Of a stretch of DNA of 64,000 nucleotides, positions 27,203 through 37,000 are shown piece by piece. The notes under the pieces were generated by a model. The model was given only the letters and a program-made list of their open reading frames with translations, did no database searches and was not told the origin of the DNA. The DNA is from Bradyrhizobium sp. AT1 (GTDB taxonomy: Bacteria > Pseudomonadota > Alphaproteobacteria > Rhizobiales > Xanthobacteraceae), in assembly GCF_001590795.1 (NCBI RefSeq), contig NZ_JXDL01000001.1:5382525-5446524 (forward strand), in the 5' to 3' direction. Position 1 is the first letter of the stretch, and the number at the start of each line of letters is the position of its first letter. A program made the position numbers and the translations under genes.

Positions 27203-28129
27203 ATGTTCGGCGACTACTCGCTTGGTGATCTCGGCTCGATCTTCGTCATGCAGGGCTTTGCAGGACTGATCCTGTTCTCGGTCTACGTCCTGATGGCGCT
27301 CGGGCTCGCCATCATCTTCGGCCAGATGGGCGTCATCAACATGGCCCATGGCGAGTTCATGATCCTCGGGGCCTACGTCACCTGGATGACCTCCAATCTG
27401 TTCCAGGCCTATTTGCCCAGCCTGTTCAGCGGCTATTTCTTCCTCGCGATGATCCTGGCCTTCGTGGCATCCGGCGCGCTGGGCATGCTGGTGGAATGGG
27501 CGCTGATACGCCACCTCTACAAACGTCCGCTCGACACGCTGCTCGCCACCTGGGGTCTCAGCCTGATGCTGCAGCAGGGCTATCGCTCCGTGTTCGGCGC
27601 GCGCGAGGTCGGTGTCGAGCTGCCGCAATGGATGCTCGGCTCGCTGCACGTCACTGAGAGCATCGAAGTGCCGATCAACGGCGTCTTCGTGATGTGTCTC
27701 ACGGTGCTGATCACCATCTCGGTCGCCTACGTGATGTACAAATCGCGCTGGGGCCGCCAGGTGCGTGCCGTCGTGCAGAACCGCATCATGGCCGGCGCCG
27801 TCGGCATCAACACCGAGAAGGTCGATCGCTACACCTTCGGCCTCGGCTGCGGCATCGCGGGTGTCGCCGGCAGCGCCTTCACCATGATCGGCTCGACCGG
27901 GCCGACGTCGGGCCAGCTCTACATCGTCGATACGTTTCTGGTCGTCGTGTTCGGCGGCGCCGCGAGCCTGCTCGGCACCATCGCCTCGGCCTTCTCGATC
28001 TCGCAGACGCAGTCGACGCTCGAGTTCTTCATGTCGGGCTCGATGGCCAAGGTGCTCACGCTGCTCGCTGTCGTCGGCATCCTGATGCTGCGGCCGCAGG
28101 GTCTCTTCGCCCTCAAGGTCCGCAAATAA
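27203..28129 (+). CDS. Urea/amide ABC transporter, permease 1 (UrtB/LivH type)
   Basis: A 308-residue inner-membrane permease with about eight to nine hydrophobic segments. LivH-family landmarks are NMAHGEFMILGAYVTWM near residue 48 and VFGGAASLLGTIASAFSISQ near residue 255. It ends MLRPQGLFALKVRK, the usual C-terminus of UrtB-like proteins. It pairs with the next gene to form the membrane channel. The ATG follows ACGGAGGACATCG, a good ribosome binding site. Confidence 0.95.
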   Translation: MFGDYSLGDLGSIFVMQGFAGLILFSVYVLMALGLAIIFGQMGVINMAHGEFMILGAYVTWMTSNLFQAYLPSLFSGYFFLAMILAFVASGALGMLVEWALIRHLYKRPLDTLLATWGLSLMLQQGYRSVFGAREVGVELPQWMLGSLHVTESIEVPINGVFVMCLTVLITISVAYVMYKSRWGRQVRAVVQNRIMAGAVGINTEKVDRYTFGLGCGIAGVAGSAFTMIGSTGPTSGQLYIVDTFLVVVFGGAASLLGTIASAFSISQTQSTLEFFMSGSMAKVLTLLAVVGILMLRPQGLFALKVRK

Positions 28130-28146
28130 CAAGAAGCAGGCAAGTC

Positions 28147-29286
28147 ATGATCAACTCACGCTTCTTCAATCGATCCGAGCTCATGGGTTTCATTGCGCTC
28201 GCCGCAGTGCTGTTCGTGATCCTGCCGCTGACGCTGGACGTGTTCCGTCTCAATCTGGTCGCGAAATATCTGACCTACGCCTTCGTCGCACTCGGCCTCG
28301 TGCTCTGCTGGGGTTATGGCGGCATTTTGAGCCTGGGGCAGGGCGTGTTCTTCGGCCTTGGCGGCTATTGCATGGCGATGTTCCTCAAGCTGGAAGCCTC
28401 CAGCGTCGAGAACACCAAGATCCAGTCGACGCCCGGCATTCCCGATTTCATGGACTGGAATCAGATCACGTCGTTGCCGTTGTTCTGGCAGCCGTTTCAC
28501 AGCCTCACCTTCACGATCCTCGCCATCATCCTGGTCCCCGGCCTGTTCGCCCTGATCATCGGCACCGCGATGTTCAAGCGCCGCGTCGGCGGCACCTATT
28601 TCGCGATCATCACCCAGGCCGTCGCCGCCATTCTCACCATCCTCATCGTGGGTCAGCAGGGCTACACCGGCGGCATCAACGGCATGACCGACCTACGCAC
28701 CCTCAAGGGGTGGGACATCCGGCCCGACCACGCCAAGATCATCCTCTACTTCGTCGAGGTGGTGCTGCTGTTCGCCTGCATCGGCATCGCGCAGTTCATC
28801 CGCCTGACCAAGCTCGGCCGCATTCTGGTGGCGATGCGCGAACAGGAGGATCGCGTCCGCTTCTCCGGCTACAGCGTCGCCAATTTCAAGATCTTCGCCT
28901 TCTGCATGGCCGCGGTCTTCGCAGCGATCGGCGGCGCCATGTTTGCGCTCAACGTCGGTTTCATGTCGCCGTCCTTCGTCGGCATCGTGCCGTCGATCGA
29001 GATGGTGATCTACACCGCGGTCGGCGGGCGCATGTCGATCTTCGGCGCGATCTGGGGCGCGATCCTGGTGAACTTCGCCAAGACCAGCCTGTCGGAATCC
29101 TTCCCGCAGCTCTGGCTGTTCGGCCTCGGCGCGCTGTTCATCGCGGTCGTGCTCGCCTTCCCGAACGGTCTGTCCGGGCTGTGGGCCGACTACGTGCAGC
29201 CGCGCATCGATTGGCTGTTCGCCTCGCGCAAGCCGAAGTCGGACTGGAAAGACAATTCGGTCGCCGACGGCGCACCGGCAGAGTGA
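28147..29286 (+). CDS. Urea/amide ABC transporter, permease 2 (UrtC/LivM type)
   Basis: A 379-residue inner-membrane permease of the LivM/UrtC family with about nine to ten hydrophobic segments. Visible motifs are LSLGQGVFFGLGGYCMAMFL near residue 65, QQGYTGGINGMTDL and AVGGRMSIFGAIWGAILVN. The ATG is 17 bases after the stop of permease 1, with AGAAGCAGG before it. It forms the second half of the channel. Confidence 0.95.
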   Translation: MINSRFFNRSELMGFIALAAVLFVILPLTLDVFRLNLVAKYLTYAFVALGLVLCWGYGGILSLGQGVFFGLGGYCMAMFLKLEASSVENTKIQSTPGIPDFMDWNQITSLPLFWQPFHSLTFTILAIILVPGLFALIIGTAMFKRRVGGTYFAIITQAVAAILTILIVGQQGYTGGINGMTDLRTLKGWDIRPDHAKIILYFVEVVLLFACIGIAQFIRLTKLGRILVAMREQEDRVRFSGYSVANFKIFAFCMAAVFAAIGGAMFALNVGFMSPSFVGIVPSIEMVIYTAVGGRMSIFGAIWGAILVNFAKTSLSESFPQLWLFGLGALFIAVVLAFPNGLSGLWADYVQPRIDWLFASRKPKSDWKDNSVADGAPAE

Positions 29287-29297
29287 GGGGATCAATC

Positions 29298-30053
29298 ATG
29301 CTCGTCGGACACCAGCCCAAGGACTTCCTGCTCGCCGTCTCCGGCCTGACCGTCTCGTTCGACGGGTTCAAGGCGGTGAACGATCTATCCTTCTACGTCG
29401 AGGAGAACGAGATCCGCGTCATCATCGGTCCCAACGGTGCCGGCAAGACCACGGTGCTCGACCTGATCTGCGGCAAGACCAAGGCGACCTCGGGCTCGAT
29501 TCAGTTTCGTGGCAAGGAGCTCACGAAGATGAGGGAGAACGAGATCGTGCAGACCGGCGTCGGGCGCAAATTCCAGACGCCGTCGGTCTTCGAGGACCTC
29601 ACCGTGTTCGAGAACCTCGAAATCTCGTTTCCGCGCGGTCGCACCGTGTTCGGCTCGCTGACCTTCCAGCGCGATCAGCTCGTGAAGGATCGGGTCGAGG
29701 AGGTCGCGGAGATGATCTTCCTCAAGGACAAGCTCAACACCTATGCCGACGAGCTCAGCCACGGCCAGAAGCAGTGGCTCGAGATCGGCATGCTGCTGAT
29801 CCAGGATCCGGACCTGTTGATGCTCGACGAGCCCGTCGCCGGCATGAGCGTGTCCGAACGCACCAAGACCGCCGAGCTGCTCAACCGCATCATCAAGAAC
29901 CGCTCGGTGCTGGTGATCGAGCACGACATGAAGTTCGTCGAAGACATCGCCCACAAGGTCACCGTGCTTCACCAGGGCCAGATCCTCTCGGAGGGGACCA
30001 TGGAGAAGGTCAAGAACGATCCCAAGGTCATCGAAGTCTATCTGGGTCACTGA
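29298..30053 (+). CDS. Urea/amide ABC transporter, ATP-binding protein 1 (UrtD/LivG type)
   Basis: A 251-residue ABC ATPase. Walker A is GPNGAGKTT near residue 45, the signature is ELSHGQKQWLEIGMLL (LSHGQ, as in UrtD), and Walker B is LLMLDEPVAGMS. Other marks are VGRKFQTPSVFEDLTV and the switch histidine in VIEHDMKF. It energises the transporter from the cytosol together with ATPase 2. It starts 11 bases after the permease 2 stop, with GAGGGG upstream. Confidence 0.95.
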   Translation: MLVGHQPKDFLLAVSGLTVSFDGFKAVNDLSFYVEENEIRVIIGPNGAGKTTVLDLICGKTKATSGSIQFRGKELTKMRENEIVQTGVGRKFQTPSVFEDLTVFENLEISFPRGRTVFGSLTFQRDQLVKDRVEEVAEMIFLKDKLNTYADELSHGQKQWLEIGMLLIQDPDLLMLDEPVAGMSVSERTKTAELLNRIIKNRSVLVIEHDMKFVEDIAHKVTVLHQGQILSEGTMEKVKNDPKVIEVYLGH

Positions 30054-30094
30054 GACATGACGTCGAGCGAGCCTGTCGCGGCAACGCCGGTGCA

Positions 30095-30245
30095 CCTCTC
30101 CCCTTGTGGGAGAGGTCGGATCGCGCAGGCGATCCGGGTGAGGGGTATCTCTCCGCGAGTCAAACTGCTTCTCGCATTCGCGGATGCAGACCCCTCATCC
30201 GTCGCGGACTGCGTCCGCGCCACCTTCTCCCACAAGGGGAGAAGG
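30095..30245. repeat. Palindromic element inserted between the two transporter ATPase genes
   Basis: A 151-base unit whose outer halves are imperfect inverted copies: CCTCTCCCCTTGTGGGAGAG...GGTGAGGGGT against ACCCCTCATCC...CTTCTCCCACAAGGGGAGAA. Each end also folds on itself (CTCTCCC/GGGAGAG). It fills most of the 224-base gap between the ATPase genes, an unusually long gap for this operon, and the downstream gene keeps its own AGGAGG site just after it. Confidence 0.8.
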
Positions 30246-30277
30246 AAGAAGACATATCGAGCCCAGGAGGCGTACTA

Positions 30278-30967
30278 ATGCTGGCAATCTCCGACCTCCA
30301 CGTCGCCTACGGCCAGAGCGAGGTGCTGCACGGGCTCAACGTCAAGGTCGCGCCCAACGAGATCGTGGCGATCATGGGCCGCAACGGCATGGGCAAGACC
30401 ACGCTGATGAAGTCACTGATGGGCATCCTGCCGGCGAAGAGCGGCTCGGTGACCATGGATGGCGCCGAGCTCGGCGGCCTCAGGAGCTATGAGCGCGTCG
30501 CCAAGGGCCTCGCCTATGTGCCTCAGGGCCGCATGATCTTCTCGACCATGACGGTGAAGGAGAACATTGAGACCGGGCTCGTCGTCGCGGGTGAATCCGA
30601 GGTGCCCGGCGACATCTACGAATTATTCCCGGTGCTGCTGGAAATGAAAGGCCGTCGCGGCGGCAATCTCTCGGGCGGCCAGCAACAACAGCTCGCCATC
30701 GCCCGCGCACTCGCGACGAAGCCGAAAGTTCTGCTGCTGGATGAGCCGACCGAAGGCATCCAGCCCTCGATCATCAAGGAGATGGCACGCACCCTGAAGC
30801 GCATCCGCGACGAGAAGGGCCTCTCGATCGTCGTGTCAGAGCAGGTGCTGAGCTTCGCGCTTGAGATCGCCGACCGTGTGCTGGTGATCGAGAACGGCGA
30901 GATCGTTCGCGACGACCCGCGCGACGCCGTCGATGCCGCTCAGGTCTCGAAATATCTGTCCGTCTAA
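30278..30967 (+). CDS. Urea/amide ABC transporter, ATP-binding protein 2 (UrtE/LivF type)
   Basis: A 229-residue ABC ATPase of the LivF/UrtE class. Walker A is GRNGMGKTT near residue 36, the signature is LSGGQQQQLAIARAL and Walker B is VLLLDEPTEGIQPS. It opens MLAISDLHVAYGQSEVLHGL, typical of UrtE. AGGAGG lies eight bases before the ATG. It completes the five-component importer. Confidence 0.95.
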   Translation: MLAISDLHVAYGQSEVLHGLNVKVAPNEIVAIMGRNGMGKTTLMKSLMGILPAKSGSVTMDGAELGGLRSYERVAKGLAYVPQGRMIFSTMTVKENIETGLVVAGESEVPGDIYELFPVLLEMKGRRGGNLSGGQQQQLAIARALATKPKVLLLDEPTEGIQPSIIKEMARTLKRIRDEKGLSIVVSEQVLSFALEIADRVLVIENGEIVRDDPRDAVDAAQVSKYLSV

Positions 30968-30994
30968 CCAACCGTGTAAAAGGGGAGCATCTCG

Positions 30995-32224
30995 ATGCCA
31001 GAGACACTGATCAAGGTCGATCTCACCAAGTCGGCTTACGATAATGACATGGTGCACAACCGCTGGCACCCCGACATCCCGATCGTGGCCTGGGTCAATC
31101 CCGGCGACGATTTCATCATCGAGACCTATGATTGGACCGGCGGCTTCATCAAGAACAACGATTCCGCCGATGACGTGCGCGATATCGACCTGTCGATCGT
31201 GCACTTCCTGTCCGGCCCGATCGGCGTCAAGGGCGCCGAGCCCGGCGACCTGCTCGTCGTTGACCTTCTCGACGTCGGCCCGCTCAAGGAGAGCCTGTGG
31301 GGCTTCAACGGCTTCTTCTCCAAGCAGAATGGCGGCGGCTTCCTCACTGACCATTTCCCGCTGGCGCAGAAGTCGATCTGGGACATCAAGGGCCTCTACA
31401 CCTCGTCGCGCCACGTGCCCGGCGTCAATTTCGCCGGCCTCATTCATCCCGGCCTGATCGGCTGTCTGCCCGATCCGAAGATGCTGGACACCTGGAACAA
31501 GCGCGAAGCCGAGCTGATCTCGACCAACCCGACCCGCGTGCCCGGCCTCGCCAATCCGCCATTCGCGCCGACCGCCCATGGCGGACGCGCCAAGGGAGAC
31601 GTCAAGGCCAAGATCGGCGCGGAAGGTGCGCGCACCGTGCCGCCGCGCGAGCATGGCGGCAATTGCGACATCAAGGATCTCTCGCGTGGCTCGAAGATCT
31701 ACTTCCCGGTCTATGTGCCCGGCGCGGGACTTTCGATGGGCGATCTGCACTTCAGCCAGGGCGACGGCGAGATCACCTTCTGCGGCGCCATCGAGATGGC
31801 CGGCTGGCTGCATCTGAAGGTCGAGGTGATCAAGGACGGCATGGCCAAATACGGCATCAAGAATCCGATCTTCAAGCCGTCGCCGATCACGCCGAATTAC
31901 AAGGACTATCTCATCTTCGAGGGCATCTCGGTGGATGAGGCCGGCAAGCAGCATTATCTCGACGTCCACATCGCCTACCGCCAGGCCTGCCTCAATGCGA
32001 TCGAGTATCTGAAGAAGTTCGGCTACTCCGGCGCCCAGGCCTATTCGATCCTCGGCACTGCGCCGTGCCAGGGCCACATCTCCGGCGTGGTCGACGTGCC
32101 CAATGCCTGCGCCACGCTATGGCTGCCGACCGAGATCTTCGACTTCGACGTGATGCCGTCGGCAGCCGGGCCCATCAAGCACATCACCGGCGACATCCAG
32201 ATGCCGATCTCGCCGGACAAGTGA
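30995..32224 (+). CDS. fmdA: Formamidase (acetamidase/formamidase family)
   Basis: A 409-residue cytosolic amidase that hydrolyses formamide to formate and ammonia. It shows the family's beta-rich signatures MVHNRWHPDIPIVAWVNPGD, GVNFAGLIHPGLIGCLPD and PPREHGGNCDIKDLSRGSK, and SAYSILGTAP-like segments near the C-terminus (QAYSILGTAPCQGHISGVVD). Length and motifs match FmdA of methylotrophs and rhizobia. It starts 27 bases after the last transporter gene with AAAGGGGAGC upstream, so imported amide is hydrolysed by a co-transcribed enzyme. Confidence 0.96.
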   Translation: MPETLIKVDLTKSAYDNDMVHNRWHPDIPIVAWVNPGDDFIIETYDWTGGFIKNNDSADDVRDIDLSIVHFLSGPIGVKGAEPGDLLVVDLLDVGPLKESLWGFNGFFSKQNGGGFLTDHFPLAQKSIWDIKGLYTSSRHVPGVNFAGLIHPGLIGCLPDPKMLDTWNKREAELISTNPTRVPGLANPPFAPTAHGGRAKGDVKAKIGAEGARTVPPREHGGNCDIKDLSRGSKIYFPVYVPGAGLSMGDLHFSQGDGEITFCGAIEMAGWLHLKVEVIKDGMAKYGIKNPIFKPSPITPNYKDYLIFEGISVDEAGKQHYLDVHIAYRQACLNAIEYLKKFGYSGAQAYSILGTAPCQGHISGVVDVPNACATLWLPTEIFDFDVMPSAAGPIKHITGDIQMPISPDK

Positions 32225-32234
32225 CGGCAGCGCT

Positions 32235-32262
32235 CCCTCTCCCCGTTCTCGCGGGGAGAGGG
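32235..32262. repeat. CTCTCCCC hairpin between fmdA and fmdB
   Basis: CCCTCTCCCC-GTTCTCGC-GGGGAGAGGG is a perfect ten-base stem. It has the same arms as the element at 38-103. It begins ten bases after the fmdA stop codon, inside the operon, so it will fold in the message. Confidence 0.7.
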
Positions 32263-32305
32263 ACTGTTTCCGCACAAGCGGTCACCAAATGCGTAGGAAT
32301 CAACG

Positions 32306-32683
32306 ATGCCGGTCTACGAATATCTCTGTGACGATTGCGGTCCGTTCAAGGATCTGCGCCCGATGGCCGAATGCGACGATCCGCAAAGCTGCCCGCATTG
32401 CGAGACCATGGCGCCTCGGGTGATCCTGACCGCGCCGAATTTTTTCTGCATGCCGTCAGACAAGCGCAAGGCGCACGCCGTCAACGAGCGCAGCTCGCAT
32501 GCGCCGCAGACGCTGGCGCAATACAAGGCCTCGCACGGCCCCGGCTGTGGCTGCTGCTCCTCGGGAAAGACGCTCAAGGACAAGGGCTCGGCGGACAGCA
32601 AGAAACCGGCACGGCTGGTGACCAAGACCAAGAGCGGCGCCAAGGGCTTTCCGACCGCGCGGCCCTGGATGATCAGCCACTAG
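32306..32683 (+). CDS. fmdB: FmdB-family zinc-ribbon protein
   Basis: A 125-residue small protein opening MPVYEYLCDDCG, the FmdB/regulatory-protein signature. CDDC (C8, C11) and CPHC form a CxxC...CxxC zinc ribbon. A second cysteine group CGCC lies near residue 90, and the tail is basic. FmdB was proposed in Methylophilus as a regulator of formamidase; in general the family's role is unsettled. Its place between fmdA and amiE supports a role in amide use. Confidence 0.9.
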   Translation: MPVYEYLCDDCGPFKDLRPMAECDDPQSCPHCETMAPRVILTAPNFFCMPSDKRKAHAVNERSSHAPQTLAQYKASHGPGCGCCSSGKTLKDKGSADSKKPARLVTKTKSGAKGFPTARPWMISH

Positions 32684-32723
32684 TGCGAAGACCTCGAACA
32701 AACAAAAGACAGGAGCGCTCAAA

Positions 32724-33764
32724 ATGCTTCACGGCGACATTTCCAGCAGCAACGACACGGTCGGCGTCGCGGTCGTCAACTACAAGATGCCCCGCTTGCA
32801 CACCAAGGCCGAGGTGCTCGATAACGCCCGCAAGATCGCCGACATGCTGGTGGGCATGAAGGCCGGTCTGCCCGGCATGGATCTGGTGATCTTCCCGGAA
32901 TATTCGACGCAAGGCATCATGTACGACTCCAAGGAGATGTACGAGACGGCGTGCTCGGTGCCCGGTGAAGAGACGGCCATCTTCGCCGAGGCCTGCCGCA
33001 AGGCGAAAGTGTGGGGCGTGTTCTCGCTCACCGGCGAGCGTCACGAGGAGCATCCGCACAAGGCGCCGTACAACACGCTGATCCTGATGAACGACAAGGG
33101 CGAGATCGTCCAGAAGTACCGCAAGATCATGCCGTGGGTGCCGATCGAGGGCTGGTATCCCGGCAATTGCACCTATGTCTCCGAAGGCCCGAAGGGCATG
33201 AAGGTCAGCCTGATCATCTGCGATGACGGCAATTTTCCGGAGATCTGGCGTGACTGCGCCATGAAGGGCGCCGAGCTGATCGTGCGCTGCCAGGGCTACA
33301 TGTATCCCGCCAAGGAGCAGCAGGTTCTGATCTCGAAAGCGATGGCCTGGGCCAACAACGTCTATGTCGCGGTCGCCAATGCCGCCGGCTTCGACGGCGT
33401 CTACTCGTATTTCGGTCACTCCGCGATCATCGGCTTCGACGGCCGCACGCTCGGCGAATGCGGCGAGGAGGATTACGGCATCCAATACGCGCAGCTCTCG
33501 AAGCATCTGATTCGCGACGCGCGCCGCAACGGCCAGTCGCAGAACCATCTCTACAAGCTGGTCCACCGTGGCTACACCGGCATGATCAATTCCGGCGATA
33601 GCCCGCGCGGCGTCGCGGCATGTCCCTATGATTTCTACAAGAACTGGATCAAGGATCCCGAAGGCACGCGCGACATGGTCGAGGCGATGACCCGCTCGAC
33701 GCCGGGGACCGACGAATGCCCGATCGACGGCATTCCGAATGGCTCGTCTCCAAGCAACTATTGA
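32724..33764 (+). CDS. amiE: Aliphatic amidase
   Basis: A 346-residue nitrilase-superfamily amidase that converts short aliphatic amides such as acetamide and propionamide to acid and ammonia. It begins MLHGDISSSNDTVGVAVVNY, nearly the same as Pseudomonas AmiE, and the catalytic residues fall at E59, K134 and C166, the same numbers as in that enzyme. The length matches AmiE (about 346) better than formamidase AmiF (about 334). It closes the amide operon. AGGAGC precedes the ATG. Confidence 0.96.
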   Translation: MLHGDISSSNDTVGVAVVNYKMPRLHTKAEVLDNARKIADMLVGMKAGLPGMDLVIFPEYSTQGIMYDSKEMYETACSVPGEETAIFAEACRKAKVWGVFSLTGERHEEHPHKAPYNTLILMNDKGEIVQKYRKIMPWVPIEGWYPGNCTYVSEGPKGMKVSLIICDDGNFPEIWRDCAMKGAELIVRCQGYMYPAKEQQVLISKAMAWANNVYVAVANAAGFDGVYSYFGHSAIIGFDGRTLGECGEEDYGIQYAQLSKHLIRDARRNGQSQNHLYKLVHRGYTGMINSGDSPRGVAACPYDFYKNWIKDPEGTRDMVEAMTRSTPGTDECPIDGIPNGSSPSNY

Positions 33765-34083
33765 GGCTTTGCTGGCGCCACGAGGTCGGTGACCAGTCCT
33801 TGATGTGAACGGCCGTCCATATGAGCGGACGATCTGACATGTCCGCATGCGCGGGATGGGAATGGTATTCGGCAAAACCGTGGCGCGGCTGCAACATGGT
33901 CTGTTGAATCCGTCCGAGTCGCGGTCGCGTTGGCAGATTCCCGAGACACCGTAGTTCTACTGCTCACCCTCATCGCCTAAGTTCCCTCCGGCGCCGCTGG
34001 GGAGCGCCGCGGCTGAGGAGCTGGCGTTGGGCGGGTGGTCGCGATCGAGCGGGCGGGGTTGCCTGCGCCGGAGTGCTGCGGAC
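33765..34083. other. Non-coding gap between amiE and the autotransporter
   Basis: About 320 bases in which I see no gene. It must hold the 3' end of the amide operon and the promoter of the autotransporter. A GGCGCCGCTGGGGAGCGCC segment near 33990-34008 could fold as a hairpin. The autotransporter frame is open upstream to a TTG at 34027, which I reject as start. Confidence 0.45.
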
Positions 34084-37000
34084 ATGCGCGCGGCCCTCGG
34101 CGCGAGCCTCGCCTTGGGCGCGCTCGTCTTGGGTGCGCTGGTCTTGGGCGCGATCGCACTCGCGAGCCCCGCGCGGGCTCAGGTCTTCAACGGATCACAG
34201 ACCACGCCGAACGGCGCCGTCAACGGCGGAGGCGGCGTTTGGGACACCACCACCACCAACTGGACCGACTTCTTTGGCTCGACCAGCACGGCCTATGATC
34301 CGGCGTCCGCGGGCATCCAATTCGGCAGCAGTGGCCCTTCGATCCCGGCGTCGGGCGGCACGGTGACGGTGGCACCTAGCGGCGTGCAACTGACCGGCCT
34401 CGTGGGGTTCGACATCACCGGCGACGGCTCGATCTACACCATCCAGGGCGGCGATCTCAGGCTGGCGCCGGGCGGCACCACATTCATCACCGCCGACGTG
34501 ACCGGCACCGGTGATCCCTCGGCCGTGATCGCCTCCCGCATCGTCGGCAGCGGCGGCATCTCCGTGCAAGGACCCGGTTTGCTTGCGTTGCTCGGTGCCA
34601 ATACCTACACCGGCGACACCTTCATCTGCACCTGCGGCTCGCTGCAACTCGGTGATGCAACTCATACCGCCAGCATCGTCGGTGGGATCACCAATGAGGG
34701 TTCGCTCAAGATCGTCAATGCCGACATGTCCGGTGTGACTTCGCTCTCGAACGCTTTCAGCGGGACGACGATGTTCCTCAATGCAACGTCAGCCGGCTCC
34801 ATGTCGATCACCAACAACGGCCAGGTGATTTTCGGCGATGTGGCCGGAGGCGGCACCGACACCGCGACGGCCGCGCGCGCGACCATTGTCAATGACGGCG
34901 GTGTGACCGCCTTCTTCGGCAACACCAGCGCGGGCAGCGCCACGATCACCAATCAGAACGTCGGCCTCACCGCCTTCATCGAACAGGCCTCGGCTGGTTC
35001 GGCGACGATCCTCAACAAGGATCTTGGCGCCACCTCGTTTGGCGCGAGCCCCGGAAGCACAGCGACCGCCGGCAATGCCACGATCATCAACGAGACCGAC
35101 GGTGTTACCGATTTCGGTGAGTTCGCGACCGCGGGCAACGCCACCATCATCACCAGGGACGGCGGCAGGACAGAGTTTTTCGACAATTCCACCGGCGGCA
35201 ATGCGCGCTTCATCACCACCGGGACCGGCGTCGTCGATTTCGGCGGAGGCACCGGCCCGGCCGGCGATGGTCGCATCACCGCAGGATCGATCGAAGGCAG
35301 CGGCTTCTATTACATCGGTGGCGGCAACACGCTGGTCGTCGGCGGCAACAATTTGTCGACGGAAGTCAGTGGCGTCATCGGTGATAGCTGCGGTTGCGGT
35401 CCCGCCGGTCCGGGCTCGCTGGAGAAGGTCGGCAGCGGCACGCTGATCCTCTCTGGCGCCAACACCTACACCGGCACCACCACGGTGAACGGCGGCATCT
35501 TGCGTGTCGATGGCGATATCTCCCAATCGAGCCTGACGACCGTCAATGCGGGCGGCGCGCTGTACGGCGCCGGGCAGGTCGGCAATACAATCATCGCCAG
35601 CGGCGGCATCTATGCGCCGGGTGACGGCGGCCCGGGCTCGAGCATGCAGGTTCAGGGCGATCTCACCTTCCAGCCAGGCTCGGTCTATGTCGTGCAGGTC
35701 GGCAGCGGTTCCAGCACGAGCCAGGCGATCGTCAACGGCAATGTCACGCTGGACGGCACCGTCGGCGTCGCGCTGTATCCGGGCGCTGCGGTGAAGAAGC
35801 ATTATTCGATCATGGAGTTCTTCGGCACTCCCACAGGGAATTTCTCCGGCGTCGCCGCGCCGGGCGGCCTAATCGGCACGACGAGTGTCGGAGCGAACGA
35901 GGTCTTTCTCGATTTTGCGCTCGACTATGGCGCGAAATACGCGCTCAACGTCAATCAGAAGAACGTCGCCACGACGCTTCAGAATTTCTTCAACGCCAAT
36001 GGCTTTCTGCGAGCCGAATTCGCAGGTCTCGGGCCGGGCGGCCTGACGCAGGCCTCCGGCGAGCCGGGGACGGGATCGCAGCAGACGACGTTCAATGCGA
36101 TGAATCTGTTCATGAGCCTGTTGACCGACGTTTTCGGTGCGGGACGCAGCGGCACGCCCGCCGCGACGCCATTTGCCGCGGACACCAATGGACGCGACAA
36201 GAACGCTCGCGACGCCTTTGCCTCGTTCAAGGCGCCGACTGCGACGTTCGAGCAACGCTGGGATGTGTGGGCGGCCGGCTATGGCGGCTCGCAGACCACC
36301 GACGGCAATGCCGGCCTCGGCTCGAACGGCACGACCAGCAATGTCTATGGCACTGCCGTCGGTCTCGACTACCGCTTCTCGCCGTCGACGGTTGCGGGCT
36401 TCGCCCTCGCGGGCGGCGGGACCGGCTTCAACGTCAACGGTCTCGGTTGGGGCCGTTCCGATCTGTTCCAGGCCGGCGCCTTCGTGCGTCATACGGCCGG
36501 ACCGGCTTACATCACGGCGGCGCTGGCCTATGGCTGGCAGGACGTCACGACCAACCGCGTCGTGACGGCTGCCGGTTACGACCAGCTGCGCGCGCAGTTC
36601 AACGCCAACGCGGTCTCCGGCCGCATCGAAGGCGGCTATCGCCATGCCATGCAGTGGGCCGGCGTCACGCCCTATGCGGCGCTCCAAGCCACTCTGTTCA
36701 GCCTTCCCTCCTATGCCGAGTCGGCCGTGGTGGGCAGCAACGTCTTCGCGCTCAACTATGCCGCCAAGGACGTGACCAGCACCCGCACCGAACTCGGCCT
36801 GCGCGCGGACAGGTCGTTTGCCGCGGCCGGCGGCCTTCTGACCCTGCGCGGCCGCCTCGCCTGGGCGCATGATTACAATCCGGACCGCACCGCCGCCGCG
36901 GTGTTCCAGACGTTGCCGGGATCGGCTTTTGTCGTGAACGGCGCGGTTCAAGCGCGCGATGCTGCGCTGACCACGGCATCAGTGCAGATGAACTGGATGA

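Noticed and set aside
32724..33764. Calling the amidase AmiF (formamidase) because it sits with fmdA
   Set aside because: Length (346), N-terminal sequence and catalytic numbering E59-K134-C166 match AmiE.
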